Positions 1 through 11,879 are shown, numbered from the stretch's first letter. The stretch is DNA of 64,000 nucleotides from Zerene cesonia (GCF_012273895.1 NC_052120.1:1426001-1490000); one strand, 5' to 3'. A program made the numbers and translations. Notes: a model not told the origin generated them from the sequence alone.

Positions 1-389
1 GATTTTTTTATATATAAGAAGATTAGACTTCTATTAAAAGCACATTTGTGAAATCATTACATAGTTTTAACATTTACCACCGATTCGAAAAGCAGTTTCT
101 ACAGCGAAGCGCCGACAGGAAAGTCTGTAGTTGCAATATGTTTATAATAATGTAAAATTCAATGGATTTTCATCATCCATAAATGAATTAATGTATGAAG
201 CTAATATATTATTGAGGAACACGACCCTATTAAAAAGAGGCATCGTTTATGTATCTCTAATGTGCACTTAACGACTTTGGAACTTTAGTTGTAAACGTTA
301 TGATAAGCTAAGTAGCTGCTTAAGATTAAGGATTTTCTGATTGCATGTATACTAAATTATTCTAACTTAAAATACCCTCCTCTTCAGCC

Positions 390-606
390 CATATACATTC
401 CCATTGGGGGGTACGGATGATAGATGACACATGTCGTCGAAACTTTGACTCTTCGACATGCCTGTTTTGTCGCGATGTTTTTCTTCACCGTTTCAAGCAG
501 TAGTGAATAATCTGCCAACACTCATAACTTAAAAAATCTATTTATTTCGTCCGGTCTCGAAACCCCGACTTTTTTAAGTCCAAGCTAGCTTACATTAGCT
601 ACACAC
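390..606 (-). repeat. Degenerate tRNA-derived SINE (lepidopteran type)
   Basis: Read on the minus strand this follows the same order of blocks as the better copies at 21079-21356 and 59511-59850. Shared pieces on the + strand include ACATGTCGTCGAA, CGACATGCC, TTCTTCACCGTTT followed by AAGCAGT, and ACCCCGACTT. The block next to the 3' end (the part containing AGGAGGCC in better copies) is deleted, and the A-box end is badly decayed, so this copy is old and inactive. Confidence 0.75.
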
Positions 607-700
607 TGAATTAAAAAATAAAATTTATACTTTACGGATTCAAGAGACCATCAGATATTCTTAAATTCGAACAGTTTTTTATACAATAATCATCGGGTTG

Positions 701-852
701 AAAGCGGTGAGGGACACCGCCCATAGGCATCCACACAACCTGGAGAGTTGTGGGTGTGCTGTCGGCCTTTAGAGGACACACCTCACACCCTCTTTTTCAA
801 GTTACCCAAGTCATAATGATTCGGAAACTCGAAAGAGTTAAGTCATAATGAT
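701..852. repeat. Interspersed repeat fragment, class unresolved
   Basis: A locally GC-richer block containing CACCGCCCATAGGCATCCAC, GGCCTTTAGAGGA and AAGTTACCCAAGTC. It resembles a short repeat I recall as common in lepidopteran genomes, probably from a retroelement, but I cannot assign the class. It ends with the 13-base motif AAGTCATAATGAT present twice, at about 810-822 and 840-852. There is no usable reading frame. Confidence 0.4.
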
Positions 853-1251
853 ATTTTAAAACCGTAGTTGATGTTCCGACATAGACACGGTCATAAAACT
901 GCATGCACCCACGTGCACTCAAAATGAGATCCATTTAATTATGTTTATACAAAAGTGTTTTATTGCAGTTGTCGTTGTTTGTAAACATAGGGTGCGAGAG
1001 CACTGTACGCACCTCGCAAGTACCGTGTATTGGAGTAATTGTTTACTAATTGCTCGGAGCGTTGTTATAATGTTTATGAAACACATGTGAAGGGCTTTTA
1101 CCGTGAAATACGTTTTTATTGCAGTGCATATCGTTGCGGTGACGGTTTTCTGGGACAATACATATTGAATTATTTGTACGCTATGTGAACAGCAACTTAA
1201 TAGAGTAATTTAGACTACAATATTTAGTGTTTACAATTACTCAGTATTTAT

Positions 1252-1410
1252 CAACTGACTTCAATAGGATTAATTCGATTGTATTTTTTGGTTTTCTTGA
1301 CTCAGAATTTTCGACCGAGTGAAAATTTTGATTATTTAGTATTTATAAGCTGGATCAGTCCATTTAAATTAGATCTTGTTCAGACAATATGAAGGCAGTT
1401 TTTGTCAAAA
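1252..1410 (+). repeat. CCGACTTC-family repeat, old copy
   Basis: One of six copies in the window of a family that starts near AACCGACTTCAAAAAGGAGG and later carries GTGGTCCCATTTAAATTTG and TCTGACAATTTGAAGGC. This copy keeps CAACTGACTTCAATAGGA, TTAATTCGATTGTATTTTTT, CAGTCCATTTAAATTAGATC and CAGACAATATGAAGGCAGT. It is clearly diverged from the copies at 29775, 41205 and 57819. No coding capacity. I cannot decide whether the family is a MITE or a Helitron derivative. Confidence 0.6.
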
Positions 1411-1660
1411 ATAATTAGTGATTACTCAATAATGTAATCTATGATTTTATAAAGTTATCTATTAGCTAGTATTGATAGTAAATTATTTTCTATTCATATA
1501 AATAAAAACCACAATCTTATACCTAACTAATTCAGAAAACATTAAAACAGTGATTACATAACCACTATTTTAAACCGACCCTTGGCCTCTAGATTAAATA
1601 TAGCATTTTAATAAAAGCCAATGATGTTTAAACTATGGTCGGCAAAGGTCGGGAGGGTGG

Positions 1661-2660
1661 NNNNNNNNNNNNNNNNNNNNNNNNNNNNNNNNNNNNNNNN
1701 NNNNNNNNNNNNNNNNNNNNNNNNNNNNNNNNNNNNNNNNNNNNNNNNNNNNNNNNNNNNNNNNNNNNNNNNNNNNNNNNNNNNNNNNNNNNNNNNNNNN
1801 NNNNNNNNNNNNNNNNNNNNNNNNNNNNNNNNNNNNNNNNNNNNNNNNNNNNNNNNNNNNNNNNNNNNNNNNNNNNNNNNNNNNNNNNNNNNNNNNNNNN
1901 NNNNNNNNNNNNNNNNNNNNNNNNNNNNNNNNNNNNNNNNNNNNNNNNNNNNNNNNNNNNNNNNNNNNNNNNNNNNNNNNNNNNNNNNNNNNNNNNNNNN
2001 NNNNNNNNNNNNNNNNNNNNNNNNNNNNNNNNNNNNNNNNNNNNNNNNNNNNNNNNNNNNNNNNNNNNNNNNNNNNNNNNNNNNNNNNNNNNNNNNNNNN
2101 NNNNNNNNNNNNNNNNNNNNNNNNNNNNNNNNNNNNNNNNNNNNNNNNNNNNNNNNNNNNNNNNNNNNNNNNNNNNNNNNNNNNNNNNNNNNNNNNNNNN
2201 NNNNNNNNNNNNNNNNNNNNNNNNNNNNNNNNNNNNNNNNNNNNNNNNNNNNNNNNNNNNNNNNNNNNNNNNNNNNNNNNNNNNNNNNNNNNNNNNNNNN
2301 NNNNNNNNNNNNNNNNNNNNNNNNNNNNNNNNNNNNNNNNNNNNNNNNNNNNNNNNNNNNNNNNNNNNNNNNNNNNNNNNNNNNNNNNNNNNNNNNNNNN
2401 NNNNNNNNNNNNNNNNNNNNNNNNNNNNNNNNNNNNNNNNNNNNNNNNNNNNNNNNNNNNNNNNNNNNNNNNNNNNNNNNNNNNNNNNNNNNNNNNNNNN
2501 NNNNNNNNNNNNNNNNNNNNNNNNNNNNNNNNNNNNNNNNNNNNNNNNNNNNNNNNNNNNNNNNNNNNNNNNNNNNNNNNNNNNNNNNNNNNNNNNNNNN
2601 NNNNNNNNNNNNNNNNNNNNNNNNNNNNNNNNNNNNNNNNNNNNNNNNNNNNNNNNNNNN
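1661..2660. other. Assembly gap of 1000 N
   Basis: Exactly 1000 unknown bases, so a placeholder length. Open frames of 350-400 codons spanning it are artefacts. The flanks (GGGAGGGTGG before, CACCACCC after) are weakly complementary, which might reflect ends of a repeat that broke the assembly, but the match is too short to be sure. Confidence 0.98.
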
Positions 2661-2865
2661 CACCACCCAGGGGCCACGTGTAGGGATTCATTATTTAGGG
2701 TATTCACCTACGGACGAAGGTGACTCGGCCCCCAAAACAGTCAACAACAGTGGTCAGGATAAACAAAGTTTAATGAGTATTGGAGGCCGATATCACGCTA
2801 GCTTCAGTGTTATAGTTTACGGGGAGGGTTTTTAATACAACTTTTCATTCCATTATTTAATACTA

Positions 2866-2955
2866 ACTAACTGCCGCAGCTTCGCTCGTATTGACCAGAG
2901 ATAAGTGGAACTCGGTGAAGATGAATGTAGTTTTTCAAATGTGAAAGATTTAAAA
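2866..2955 (-). mobile_element. Helitron 3'-end fragment
   Basis: Starts with ACTAACTGCCGCAGCTTCGC, close to the reverse complement of the Helitron end ...GCGAAGCNGGGGCGG..CTAGT seen elsewhere here, and continues with AACTCGGTGAAGAT, matching CACTCGGTGAAGATAC in the copy at 12235. The last ACTAG is mutated to ACTAA. Short, decayed and non-coding. Confidence 0.5.
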
Positions 2956-3027
2956 AAAAATTAGTTTTGGGTTTGTTCGTTTCATTAAAATATAGAAAAC
3001 TGGCCTGAAATAATATGCTATTGTGTT

Positions 3028-3190
3028 TCGTACGGTGAGGTGGTGGAGGCGAAGGCCCACTTAATTTCCTTCCCTCTTAAAAGCGGGCAGCGCATTCGCA
3101 GAGGCACTACCTCTCCGAATGTTCATGGGCGGTGGTGATCGCTTACTATCAGGTGAACCACCAGCTCAATTGCCCGCTATGACATAAAAA
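3028..3190 (+). repeat. Short GCGGTGGTGATCGC-type retroelement tail
   Basis: Contains AAAGCGGGCAGCGCATTCGC, GGGCGGTGGTGATCGCTTAC, ATCAGGTGAACCACCAGCTC and TTGCCCGCTATGACATAAAA. At least four related copies occur in the window (36960, 45970, 62935, 63670). The A-rich end suggests a SINE or the 3' tail of a LINE. I recognise it as a family common in Lepidoptera but cannot name it. No coding capacity. Confidence 0.7.
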
Positions 3191-3237
3191 TAACTCTGAA
3201 TTAGCTTGAGATGTAGATGAGAATTATTTAATGCATT

Positions 3238-3400
3238 AATACAAGCCGCTTGTCCTGGATTCACCCGGGTTGACCCGGATAAAAACGGACTTAAATGTAA
3301 CCTATGTCACTCGGTAATAGCGTGGCTTTCTAATGATAAAATAACTTAAAATCGGTCGAGTGGTTTTTGAATTAAACACAAACAAAAATTTCAAACTTTT
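3238..3400 (-). mobile_element. Degraded Helitron-like element
   Basis: Has the order seen in other minus-strand Helitrons here: a GC-rich hairpin end (GGATTCACCCGGGTTGACCC), a middle block CCTATGTCACTCGGTAATAG, then ATCGGTCGAGTGGTTTTTGA corresponding to the 'aaatcggt..cagtagtttt' block, and a short A-rich end. The terminal ACTAG is not preserved. Non-autonomous. Confidence 0.5.
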
Positions 3401-3469
3401 CCACTTATTGTAGGAATATTAATTGTTTTGCAATTTATACACATAACAATAATTAAACACAATAATAGA

Positions 3470-3622
3470 AGATTAGGAAAGAAACCCAAAGCTGAAGGGT
3501 TTGTTTGTTTGAACGCGCTAATTGCAAAAACTATAGGACTGATAAAGAAAGTTCTTACACCGTTTGATGTAGTATTAAAGCTTAAAAACTCAATACTGGC
3601 GAAACCGGGACGGATTGCTAGT
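3470..3622 (+). mobile_element. Non-autonomous Helitron with intact CTAGT end
   Basis: Begins near a GAAG/GCTGAAG block, continues with TTTGTTTGTTTGAACGCGCT and ends with GCGAAACCGGGACGGATTGC followed by CTAGT at 3618-3622. A GC-rich element closing shortly before CTAGT is the Helitron 3' signature, and the next base is T as expected for insertion at AT. It belongs to the same subfamily as the minus-strand copy at 34478-34636. The small open frame covering it is incidental. Confidence 0.7.
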
Positions 3623-4666
3623 TGACGAATAAAATTATTTCCCTTGTTTATTTAATACTATTTCTATAAATTTGATAGTATGTAATAAATTTACAAAAAA
3701 TTAGGAACAAATATTTTTATATCCTTGCGGAAGGTAAAAGCGTAAAATCTAACTTCGTCCATACTGTAATAAGTCCTTACTTATTGTGTCGTTAAAGCGA
3801 TATTCAATAAAATTGTTATAAAATTCCAAACTTCGCGAAACTCGGGGAAAAAAGTCGAATTGCTTTTCGTTTTATAAAGACATAAATTTAATAATAAAAG
3901 TAAAGTGTTTTTTATCACGGAAGATGGTGTAAGTTAGGGTGCTAAGAATTTAAGAGTTCAAGACTCGTTGGGACAATTTCTTTGACATTTTTTAAGCTTT
4001 CTGTTCGTATGTTTTATTTCTACAATGTATGAGTGCTTTGTAAACATACGTTACTTATATTGTTTGTGACTTATAAATTAGCAATACTCCTACTGCTTAT
4101 TAATGAATAATAAAAAAAAATTAAGAACTAAATTGCTTACATTTTTTTTCCATATCGTATCGCGTATCGTGATGATAATTTAGGCAAGTCATTATGATAA
4201 AAGTTAATACTTTTAATTCATCAAATAATTTTATTTATTATCTGATGCATATCAATCTATACATATATTATAAAAACGATACATTAATACTTTTGTTGAA
4301 GCAATATACCGATTTCAAAAATTCTTTCACCATTTGAAAGCTGAATCTTCACTTAGGCTATATTTAAATACTAGTGAAAACTGGTCGAACAATTAGTTTT
4401 TAATTAAATTATCGTGTATTGTTACAGGTAAGAAACCCAAGAGTGCTGACGGAAGATAATAAAAGATAAAGAAAATGAAACACTTAAATTCACATTAACG
4501 TTGCAATCTGATAATGTCGGTAAGTACACTAAAATTAATGTATTCATTATGAAGTTTTACAAAAAGAGTTAATGTAATAAAAAATTTGTACATAAAATAG
4601 TAACAAAATAGAAAATGATCAAACTGATCTCGTTACACACTTCTTCAAAATACACACTTATATTAG

Positions 4667-4868
4667 ACTAGCTGCGCCCCGCGGTTTCTCCCGCGTATGT
4701 CCGTATCCGAATATCGGGATAAAAAGTTGCCTATATGTTATTCCAGTTGTCCAGCTATCTACGTACCAAATATCATTGTATATTGTATCGGTTCAGTAGT
4801 TTTTGCCTGAAAGAGCAACAAACACACACACATCCTTACAAACTTTCGCATTTATAGTATTAGTAGGT
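4667..4868 (-). mobile_element. Non-autonomous Helitron, CGCGGTTTCACCCGCG subfamily
   Basis: On the minus strand it runs from a CCTACTAATACTATAAATGC start, through GCGAAAGTTTGTAAGGATGT and a (GT)n stretch, to a hairpin (CGCGG-TTTCTC-CCGCG on the + strand) and terminal CTAGT at 4667-4671. The stem is perfect, so the 3' terminator is well preserved. Full copies at 47116-47331 and 55708-55913 have the same layout. No Rep/helicase frame, so mobilisation would need an enzyme supplied from elsewhere. Confidence 0.8.
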
Positions 4869-5688
4869 TATTCATAAGAAATTTAAATAATTGAGTACTT
4901 ATTTGCCAAAAAAAAATATTGCATTCAAACAAATATCGCTTGTGATGAAGCACCCTTCCCCTAGATTTACAATGTACACCATTGTTTTTCCGCAGCTTTA
5001 TTACTCAATTAAATAAATTAAATGTTCGACAATTATTTTTTACGTCACATCTGTTACAATACACAAATTGTTCAATAAAAACATTTTATTGGTCGCTTAA
5101 ATCGATAGCTCTGTTTTAACTTAATACTAGGGCTTATAGCTCGAATATTAAGGTGCTTCAAACCGACAATTTTTAAATACGATTTAATATGAATGGAAAT
5201 TTATATCAAAGTGTTTTATTTCAATAATTCATCTATGAATTGAGAGCTTACCACAATGAAAACAAACAAATCCTTTGAACTATATATAAATACTCATAAA
5301 ATCGGTAGCTTGTAAATATTCGGGATAAAAATATGTCTATACACTTTTGTTATTAATATATTATTGCAATACGAAATAAATCAAGGCCCCATGAACAATA
5401 TATTACAACAAACATATGCCATTTCTTCCATTCATTCGTCACAAGCTACGTCGTAACGCGTTACCAGAAGAAACTTGGAATATCGAAAATTCAGCATTTC
5501 ACGGTACGAAGAGTATTCCCGATCCCGAACGAAAACTGCTTCAAGATTGATATTTGATCCTTTCGGGTCGCGTGTAGCCCGCGGCGCGTTGGGAAATGAA
5601 CCGGCAGACAAGACTACACAAGCTATCCTATGCTAAGAAGGGTCTTTGTAGCTCCGCAAAATAGTGGCTAAAACTTTGTGACCCGAAT

Positions 5689-5727
5689 TTAGAATTCGTG
5701 TCGATACAATTAGAATTCGTGTCGATA
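5689..5727 (+). repeat. Direct duplication of an 18-base unit
   Basis: TTAGAATTCGTGTCGATA occurs at 5689-5706 and again at 5710-5727, separated by CAA. The copies are identical, which suggests a recent slippage event. Confidence 0.9.
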
Positions 5728-7010
5728 TTTGAACTGATCTATCACTGGATTTTTTAATATCGTACTATAAATAAACTGAAGCTCATAAAGTGACCGAATC
5801 ACAACTGTGCCTACGTGTGTATTAGGTAGAATTTTCTAATGATCGTTTACAATAGACTTTGAACATAACTGATAAATAAGCGAAATAAAAATTTGAAATT
5901 GATTTATACGACGCCGCTCGGTCATTTCATGACGATATTAATAGACGAATCTCTATTAAAAGTTCATTAAGTCTACTCTTATAATACGTCAATGAGTGCT
6001 AATTATTTATCTGTGTTACAAATCGCGTCTGGATACTACGAAATTTGTTTCGATTTTACAGGAAACTCAGTCAATACTATAGTGGATTTAATAAAATGCA
6101 CAGATTAAAAATATTCATATCGGACACGACACTCGGAACATGTTCGAATTCTAACTCACAATATTCAAATGCGAAACAATAACAATTTTATAAAGTAAAT
6201 TGCGTTATTGAGTTGAAATGAACAGAGATTTTTTTTTTCTTTAGCGCACAATGACATTGTTCATACTAATTATGAAACTCGGGGAAGCCTGACATCTTGA
6301 CATAAAGAACTTTATAACCGCAATTTAAATTCGAAGGAATTTCATCCTGCGTACTGTTTCTATTTCATTAAAATGAACCGAGCTAAATTCAACTTTTAAA
6401 TTGTGATTAACCATATAATGAAATACACGTTTACTGTTTCTAAATACGTAGCTTGATAAATGTATTCTTGCATAGATATTCCTAAAAACACAAGTAATTT
6501 TAAATGGCATTTGAATTTAAACTCATGTCTCAAACATAAAAGTCATCCTAAATCTAAAATCTAATAATACACAATTGCGATAAAATCGCTTTATTCAAGA
6601 TCAAGATTCCTTTAAAATTCACAGTTTTAAAGCAATGCAATAAGGGTTTCCTAGCTATTGTCGTTATTTTCGACGTTATCTAGCACAGATGGGAAGCCAT
6701 AAAATCAATGTTCTCTTTTATAGATCTTTAAGATAATGCATTGAGCTGTAAAAGTGGGAGCGTGCGCTTTTTTATAACAATCCTGGAGTAGTTTCCCCGC
6801 TGGCTCCGTCTTTCTTTTGACATTTCCAAGCGTTTTAAATTGTGTTCTTATTCTAAAATTGCGCGGTAAATTGACTGAATATATATAAGTTTGTAATAGA
6901 AAAAGTATAATTGATTTTATTTGGACAGAATTAACAATAATTATTAAAAATAAAAATAAGTTGGAATCGTTAGGATAAATCCAAGACATTTAAGAAATGA
7001 ATTTTTTTTT

Positions 7011-7165
7011 AAAGAATAGAAAAATTTAGATCACGAGGCGTAGTAACGCCTAGTCTCTCGGCCACCCGTGTATTACACAGTTTTGCCACAGTAATTTCTT
7101 CTATTCTTTGAAAAATTTTTCATTTACAAAGCATTTCAATGTCACATAATTAAAAATTTAATTTA
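7011..7165. repeat. Repeat with GAATAGAA inverted arms and tRNA-like core
   Basis: AAAGAATAGAA at 7011-7021 is repeated in inverted form as TTCTATTCTTT at 7099-7109. Between them lies GATCACGAGGCG followed by CTCTCGGCCACCCG, which resembles part of a tRNA-like sequence. A second copy is at 46926-47036; both share GAATAGAAAAA, GATCACGAGGC and a downstream block (ACAAAGCATTTCAATG here, ATAAAGCAATTCAATG there). Probably a MITE or tRNA-related repeat. Confidence 0.55.
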
Positions 7166-9256
7166 CATTTGAGAAAATTGAGAATTATAAGATAAAACAT
7201 CAATCAATATTCATATGTAATGTAAAAGAAAATGATCAGTGTTCATTCTTGTTATATACAATAATGTATCGTAAGCACATAATCCCGTGGACACATCATC
7301 TTATTGATATTGATGATAAATAAAGGCGAGTTTACATTCTCGAGGCATCATTTCGACCTTTTCGCGCTTGACTGGTCCAGCCTGTGGGGACTTGTGGATT
7401 AAATGTAACCATCGAATTTACGTGGACAAGTGAATGCGTCCCGAATACTGGATATTTTACTAAAAGCAATGATTTCGTTTGATATATTATAAATGTTATA
7501 ATATTTTTGACTATTACAGCTAAATGAACTCTCGTTTATATTTTAATTTATATTTAAATAGTAAGTTGACCAGCAAGAAAATCAATGACGACGAATATTT
7601 ATTTTTTCGTAACATGCCTTATGCCTTGCCATGCCTTCGAAAAATCACGATAAAAGCAATAATATATTCTAGTGACACAACAAAAATATACTTCTACGAT
7701 TCTTTTATATTACACCCGCAAATGTAACTCGATCTCACGAAACATATATCCAATGAAAACCATACGAAATTGCCTGTACGACAATTGGCAACTTTTTAAC
7801 AATCACCAACAACCTGTACCGTGAAATAACAAATTAACGAACATAACAACAATAATTAACACAGGCACAGCGTTCTACCGTTTCACAGTGGTTGTGTTGC
7901 CACATCATTAAATTCGCCTTTGACACCTGAGAGCTTCATGCGAATATTAATGTTTTTCCAGGCAACACGGCGTTTACAATTTTGGATAATGGCTGGGCGG
8001 ACGCATACAGAAGCGAATTATTTTAAAAATAAGTCGTTATTAGCATTGGACATAATGAAAACGTGAAAACAATTTAAACGTTATTCTTGCCAGTGATAAA
8101 ATTTCACGTGACATTTTGCGTACGTTTTGGCGTCCATTTTGAAATATGCGTAGCTTTTTATTTTACTTGAATTTCTTTTAAACTTTGTTATGTGGTGTGG
8201 AATGTACTTGGGCTCGTCTGAGGTTGTTTAAATGTATTAAATTTTACCTTACTTCCGTTAACTTTACGTCTTAAATGGTGAGTTATAATTTTTATACGGG
8301 TTTTTTTCATACACTAAAGGAGGTTAAGCATATTTATGCTTTTTTTTTGAACCGTTAATTACTAACAAAAAGATTGTATAATGATTGTTTATGTATGTTT
8401 ATGTATATAAGGCTACCATCTCGTAATGCAAAAACAAAATACGACTGATAAATCTTCACAATACATAAAATCAGATATAACAAAGCTTTTAGCCCGTTAT
8501 AGCCCGACCGATATGAGCTAATACTTGCGTTGTTTTATACGTCGCTCAAATAAAAGGCAGTGACCGTAAACTGAGAGGCCGCGATACCAGCAGGTCGTAA
8601 ATTCCACCATACACACTTATTCGCTCGTCTTCCTCTTCACACTCGCGATGTCACATTTACAGACCAACGGAGCGCGAAATAAGTACATTTTTTTCTCACG
8701 CACTCTAATAAAAAAATAATGACACGTTTTAAAAGTAAATCCGGCTCTGCCATTGACAGATGACGGCGGCGGCTCCTCAAGTTTCGAGATGTTGGAAATC
8801 GAATTTGTTCCAGAATTTTCCGACTAACTTGCGACTCGAAAATTTGGTGTACTTGACGATCCTATTCATAGAATCGATCCACTATAAATAAACGGGGATT
8901 CGAACCGTCTATAGCACAGTTTCCTTTTACTTTTGCGAACGCATCATCTCTTTGGGATTTCTATCTGAAGCGACAGAAGTGAAATCGCGACTTTATGAGG
9001 AACGTTTTATTGTTTAGCGCAAAACAATATGTAATCAAGTCTTTAGCAACAAACCTTGCGAAAACGTAAAGAAGTTTGCGAAAATCTAATATTCAGCTTC
9101 TTTGGAAATGTTACTTCAATCTTGGATACAATTCAATTATATATTATAATAGTTAGGTACATAATGACATGATATAAGATATAAAAGAAATGATTTATTA
9201 ATAGAAATCAAAATAATATAAATGTACTATAAATTAGCAAACGGTAGTAACGGTTC

Positions 9257-9408
9257 CCCGACGAGTACAATCTGGAGGTCTTCAAGAGAAGAGTGAACAA
9301 GTACCTTCTAGGGAAGCGCGCTCCATCTTAGACCACATCTCAGCTTACCATCAGGCGAGATCGTGGTCAAGCGCTTCCCTATCACGAATTAAAAAAAAAA
9401 AAAAAAAA
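9257..9408 (+). mobile_element. 5'-truncated LINE 3' end with poly(A)
   Basis: The first 75 bases form an open frame that ends in a stop at 9329-9331. It contains FKRRVNKYLLGKRAPS, which resembles the extreme C-terminus of the ORF2 polyprotein of a lepidopteran non-LTR retrotransposon. A short 3' UTR (CTTACCATCAGGCGAGATCG, GGTCAAGCGCTTCCCTATCA) leads to 18 A at 9391-9408. ACGGTA sits just before the element (9241-9246) and right at the end of the poly(A), a possible short target-site duplication. Reverse transcriptase and endonuclease domains are absent, so this is a dead-on-arrival insertion. The clade is not determined. Confidence 0.75.
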
Positions 9409-10798
9409 CGGTATGACCGTGGAAGGTTCTTTCGACGTTATAAAATCGTCTTCAACTTGTCTTAAAGGCGAACAAAGACCCAGATAAAATCGGTAGTTTT
9501 AAAAATGAACAGTGCACTTCTTTTGTTTCCTCAGCAGCTATTAAACGTCTCCAATCCTCCATTTTGTTCTAATAGCAAACGCTAGAGACAAACAGAACGC
9601 TAACAAGTAATACAACACGAGTCGCTCCTAACAGGTTTATTTAACCCCGACCAATCTACTGCCGTATAAATTGGGAGAGAATTCTTCACAAAGCACTTTT
9701 AATGAGAGCTTCAAGGACTGATGCGATAAGTTTTTTCGATATTTTCACCGTAAATATAAATTAAGTCTCTTTCCTGCATGGTGTGTTCTCCATCGTGGCG
9801 TCTCGCTTTCACTTCAAATTCTATACCTAACCAATGGAGCGTTTAAATTGAAATAAGATAGCAAAAGGCACTGTTTTATAAATACCTCACTCTTACGGTA
9901 GATATTTGTTCCTTATATTTACATGTTTCCGTCAGAACGTTTGATTCCGCCTCTTTGGTAAGGGTTGATTTGTACATTTTTTTCTTTGGCGCAAAAATGC
10001 TTTTTGTGTTTATTTTCTTTATGTCCAATTATTAATACCATGGTAACGGTATTGGTAAATGGAATTTTCTTATATTTTCCCAAACGAAACGAGCTTTCTT
10101 TGCAATATAATGAGAAACGTAAAAACAGCTTATACATTTATGTTAAGATATGAGAGTCTGCATGTGAAGTTTGCTTATTATAACATAGTTAATTGAATTG
10201 TTATCAATATAGGAAACAGAAAGAAACATCATTATTATTTGTATTAAAGATAGACAATGTGAATCATTTCAAGATTTTTATAAATTACTGTAATTAAAAT
10301 ATACAAGGTCATAAAACATTTCTTTAATGTAAAATTTTACTTTTTATGTTACATAAATATTGTTTGTATCACCATCACCATTTCTATAATATATTAGCTT
10401 AAAATTTTGGCCGAAATTCTTCCATGAAATATAAAAATATCTCCACAGATGAGACATTATTACTCTTGACTTTTTCTTTCTAAAATGACTCCGAATTTGG
10501 GCACAGCGAGTTTGTCAAGTAATGATTTAATTAAGTGCTAGTCTGTGAACCCGCAAAACAAGGAGCAAGTAGCGATTGTAATGTGAGACATACCGGAAAT
10601 TGACGTGAAAGGAGCCAATTTGCCTCTGAAGCGTTCAAATTGCAATCGTGTGGTACAAACTGGCGATTGGAGGGTTTGTTACAAAAATTAATCGTAATAG
10701 AACTAGCTTGTACGAATGTATATAATATTTGTATAACACGGAATTTTCTTTTGATAATGTTAAAGTGTGGGTAGAAATTAACCAACCGATTTAATAAA

Positions 10799-10850
10799 CG
10801 GATTTCAAAAAGAGTAGGAGGTCATCAATCTCAATGGTTTTTTGAAATAG
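10799..10850 (+). repeat. CCGACTTC-family repeat, short fragment
   Basis: ATTTCAAAAAGAGTAGGAGG followed by TCATCAATCTCAATGG matches the start of the family (ACTTCAAAAAGGAGGAGGTT then ATCAATTC). Only the first 50 or so bases are recognisable. Confidence 0.45.
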
Positions 10851-11702
10851 AAATACATATTTTCTTATGTCTATTACCTCATATTTCCCATTTAAAATTA
10901 GTAATTTTTTTTACAATAAGACAAACGAATCAAGTGCCCGCTATTACATACTCGTAAAAATCTTAATTTTCATCTTCCCCTACAGTATATACCTATTTAA
11001 TGGATATCTAACAATTATTTCTAAGAATTTTTCAACTACTTCAATAGAGGGTAACCCTATATAGTTGAATCGTAGATATAACAGCGGTAATCGCCCCATT
11101 GTAACAACCATACATTTTCAAAACGCACAGACTTCAATAGTTTATTGAATGGCTCCATAGCTTTCAAACTTGCAATCGCTAATGATTCTTTCAAAACTGC
11201 TCAATAAAATTACCGCCTTCTCTTCGCTGATAATTCGCGGAGTTGCAACAAGTTTTCTTTAGGCTGTAATTGCTTTTCATATAAATTTAACTTTGCACTT
11301 TAAAGTGCTCGAAGTAAAAAAATTGTTTTCAGCTCTTTTTATCATCTTCATAATCAGTAGATTTAAAGCGGACAAAACATTACGCTTATTATTAAGAACA
11401 CAATTATAAGTAAAATTTTAATCTTCTTAATTTTTATTATATTTTAAATATGTATATTACGTATTATTAAAATTCTTAGATTTATCTAAATATAGGATCT
11501 AGGAAAATGTCTCAAGCATGTATATTATCTAATAATATGCCTACAATATTCAATAACAGCATTAAAATAAATTAGATTAAAACTATTTAAACAATTAATG
11601 TAATTGTTTTTAAATTTAAAATGTATACTTTAATATCTGAATTACTTCAACCTATGTGGTTATTGCTTTAAAGACCAAAAACAAAATCTTAAAATATAAT
11701 TA

Positions 11703-11879
11703 ACTAGCCCCGGTTTCGCTCGCGGTACACACATATATATATATACCCTTTATCACTCAATGAAGTTGCACCTTTCCAATGGTGGAAGAATTTTCGAAAT
11801 CGGTCCTGCAGTTTTCGCGTGAAAACGTAACAAACATACAAAAATACAAAAGATCCCTCCTTATTATAGTAATAGATCA
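11703..11879 (-). mobile_element. Non-autonomous Helitron, GGTTTCGCTCGCGG subfamily
   Basis: Starts ACTAGCCCCGGTTTCGCTCG (reverse complement of a CTAGT end), then TATCACTCAATGAAG, TCGAAATCGGTCCTGCAGTT, TTCGCGTGAAAACGTAACAA and a short AT end. The layout parallels 12235 and 24327. The small minus-strand frame over it is not a gene. Confidence 0.65.

Larger units (their letters stand above)
1..1660. other. AT-rich presumed intron with degraded repeats
   Basis: No convincing coding region. The stretch holds three old repeat remnants, listed separately (near 390-606, 701-852 and 1252-1410), in AT-rich sequence. A 79-codon open frame on the minus strand at 919-1158 is low-complexity in composition and matches no family I recognise. 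The assignment to a bruno-3 intron rests only on the exon at 42.5 kb and is an inference. Confidence 0.5.
2661..4666. other. Repeat-dense presumed intron after the first gap
   Basis: No gene. The stretch is built largely from short mobile-element remnants, listed separately: Helitron pieces at 2866, 3238 and 3470 and a short retroelement-like repeat at 3028. The first 170 bases after the gap contain an open frame rich in ordinary residues but without a recognised domain. A 65-codon frame at 3428-3625 lies almost wholly inside a Helitron and is not a gene. From 3623 to 4666 the sequence is plain AT-rich DNA. Confidence 0.55.
4869..9256. other. AT-rich presumed intron, no gene seen
   Basis: About 4.4 kb without supported genes. 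It includes an 18-base direct duplication (5689-5727) and a tRNA-like short repeat (7011-7165), listed separately. Open frames of 60-94 codons here have no domain, signal peptide or codon pattern that would support them. A B-box-like GGATTCGAACC lies near 8896-8906 on the minus strand, but the surroundings do not fold as a tRNA. Confidence 0.5.

Noticed and set aside
1608..2835. Several open frames of 350-400 codons
   Set aside because: They are made almost wholly of N from the assembly gap, so they carry no sequence evidence. The same holds for frames at 32877-33941 and 38648-39786.
3428..3625. 65-codon frame
   Set aside because: It covers a non-autonomous Helitron and ends at its CTAGT terminus.
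8890..8910. Possible tRNA on the minus strand (GGTTCGAATCC)
   Set aside because: Only the B-box/T-loop motif is present; the upstream bases form neither a D arm nor an anticodon arm.
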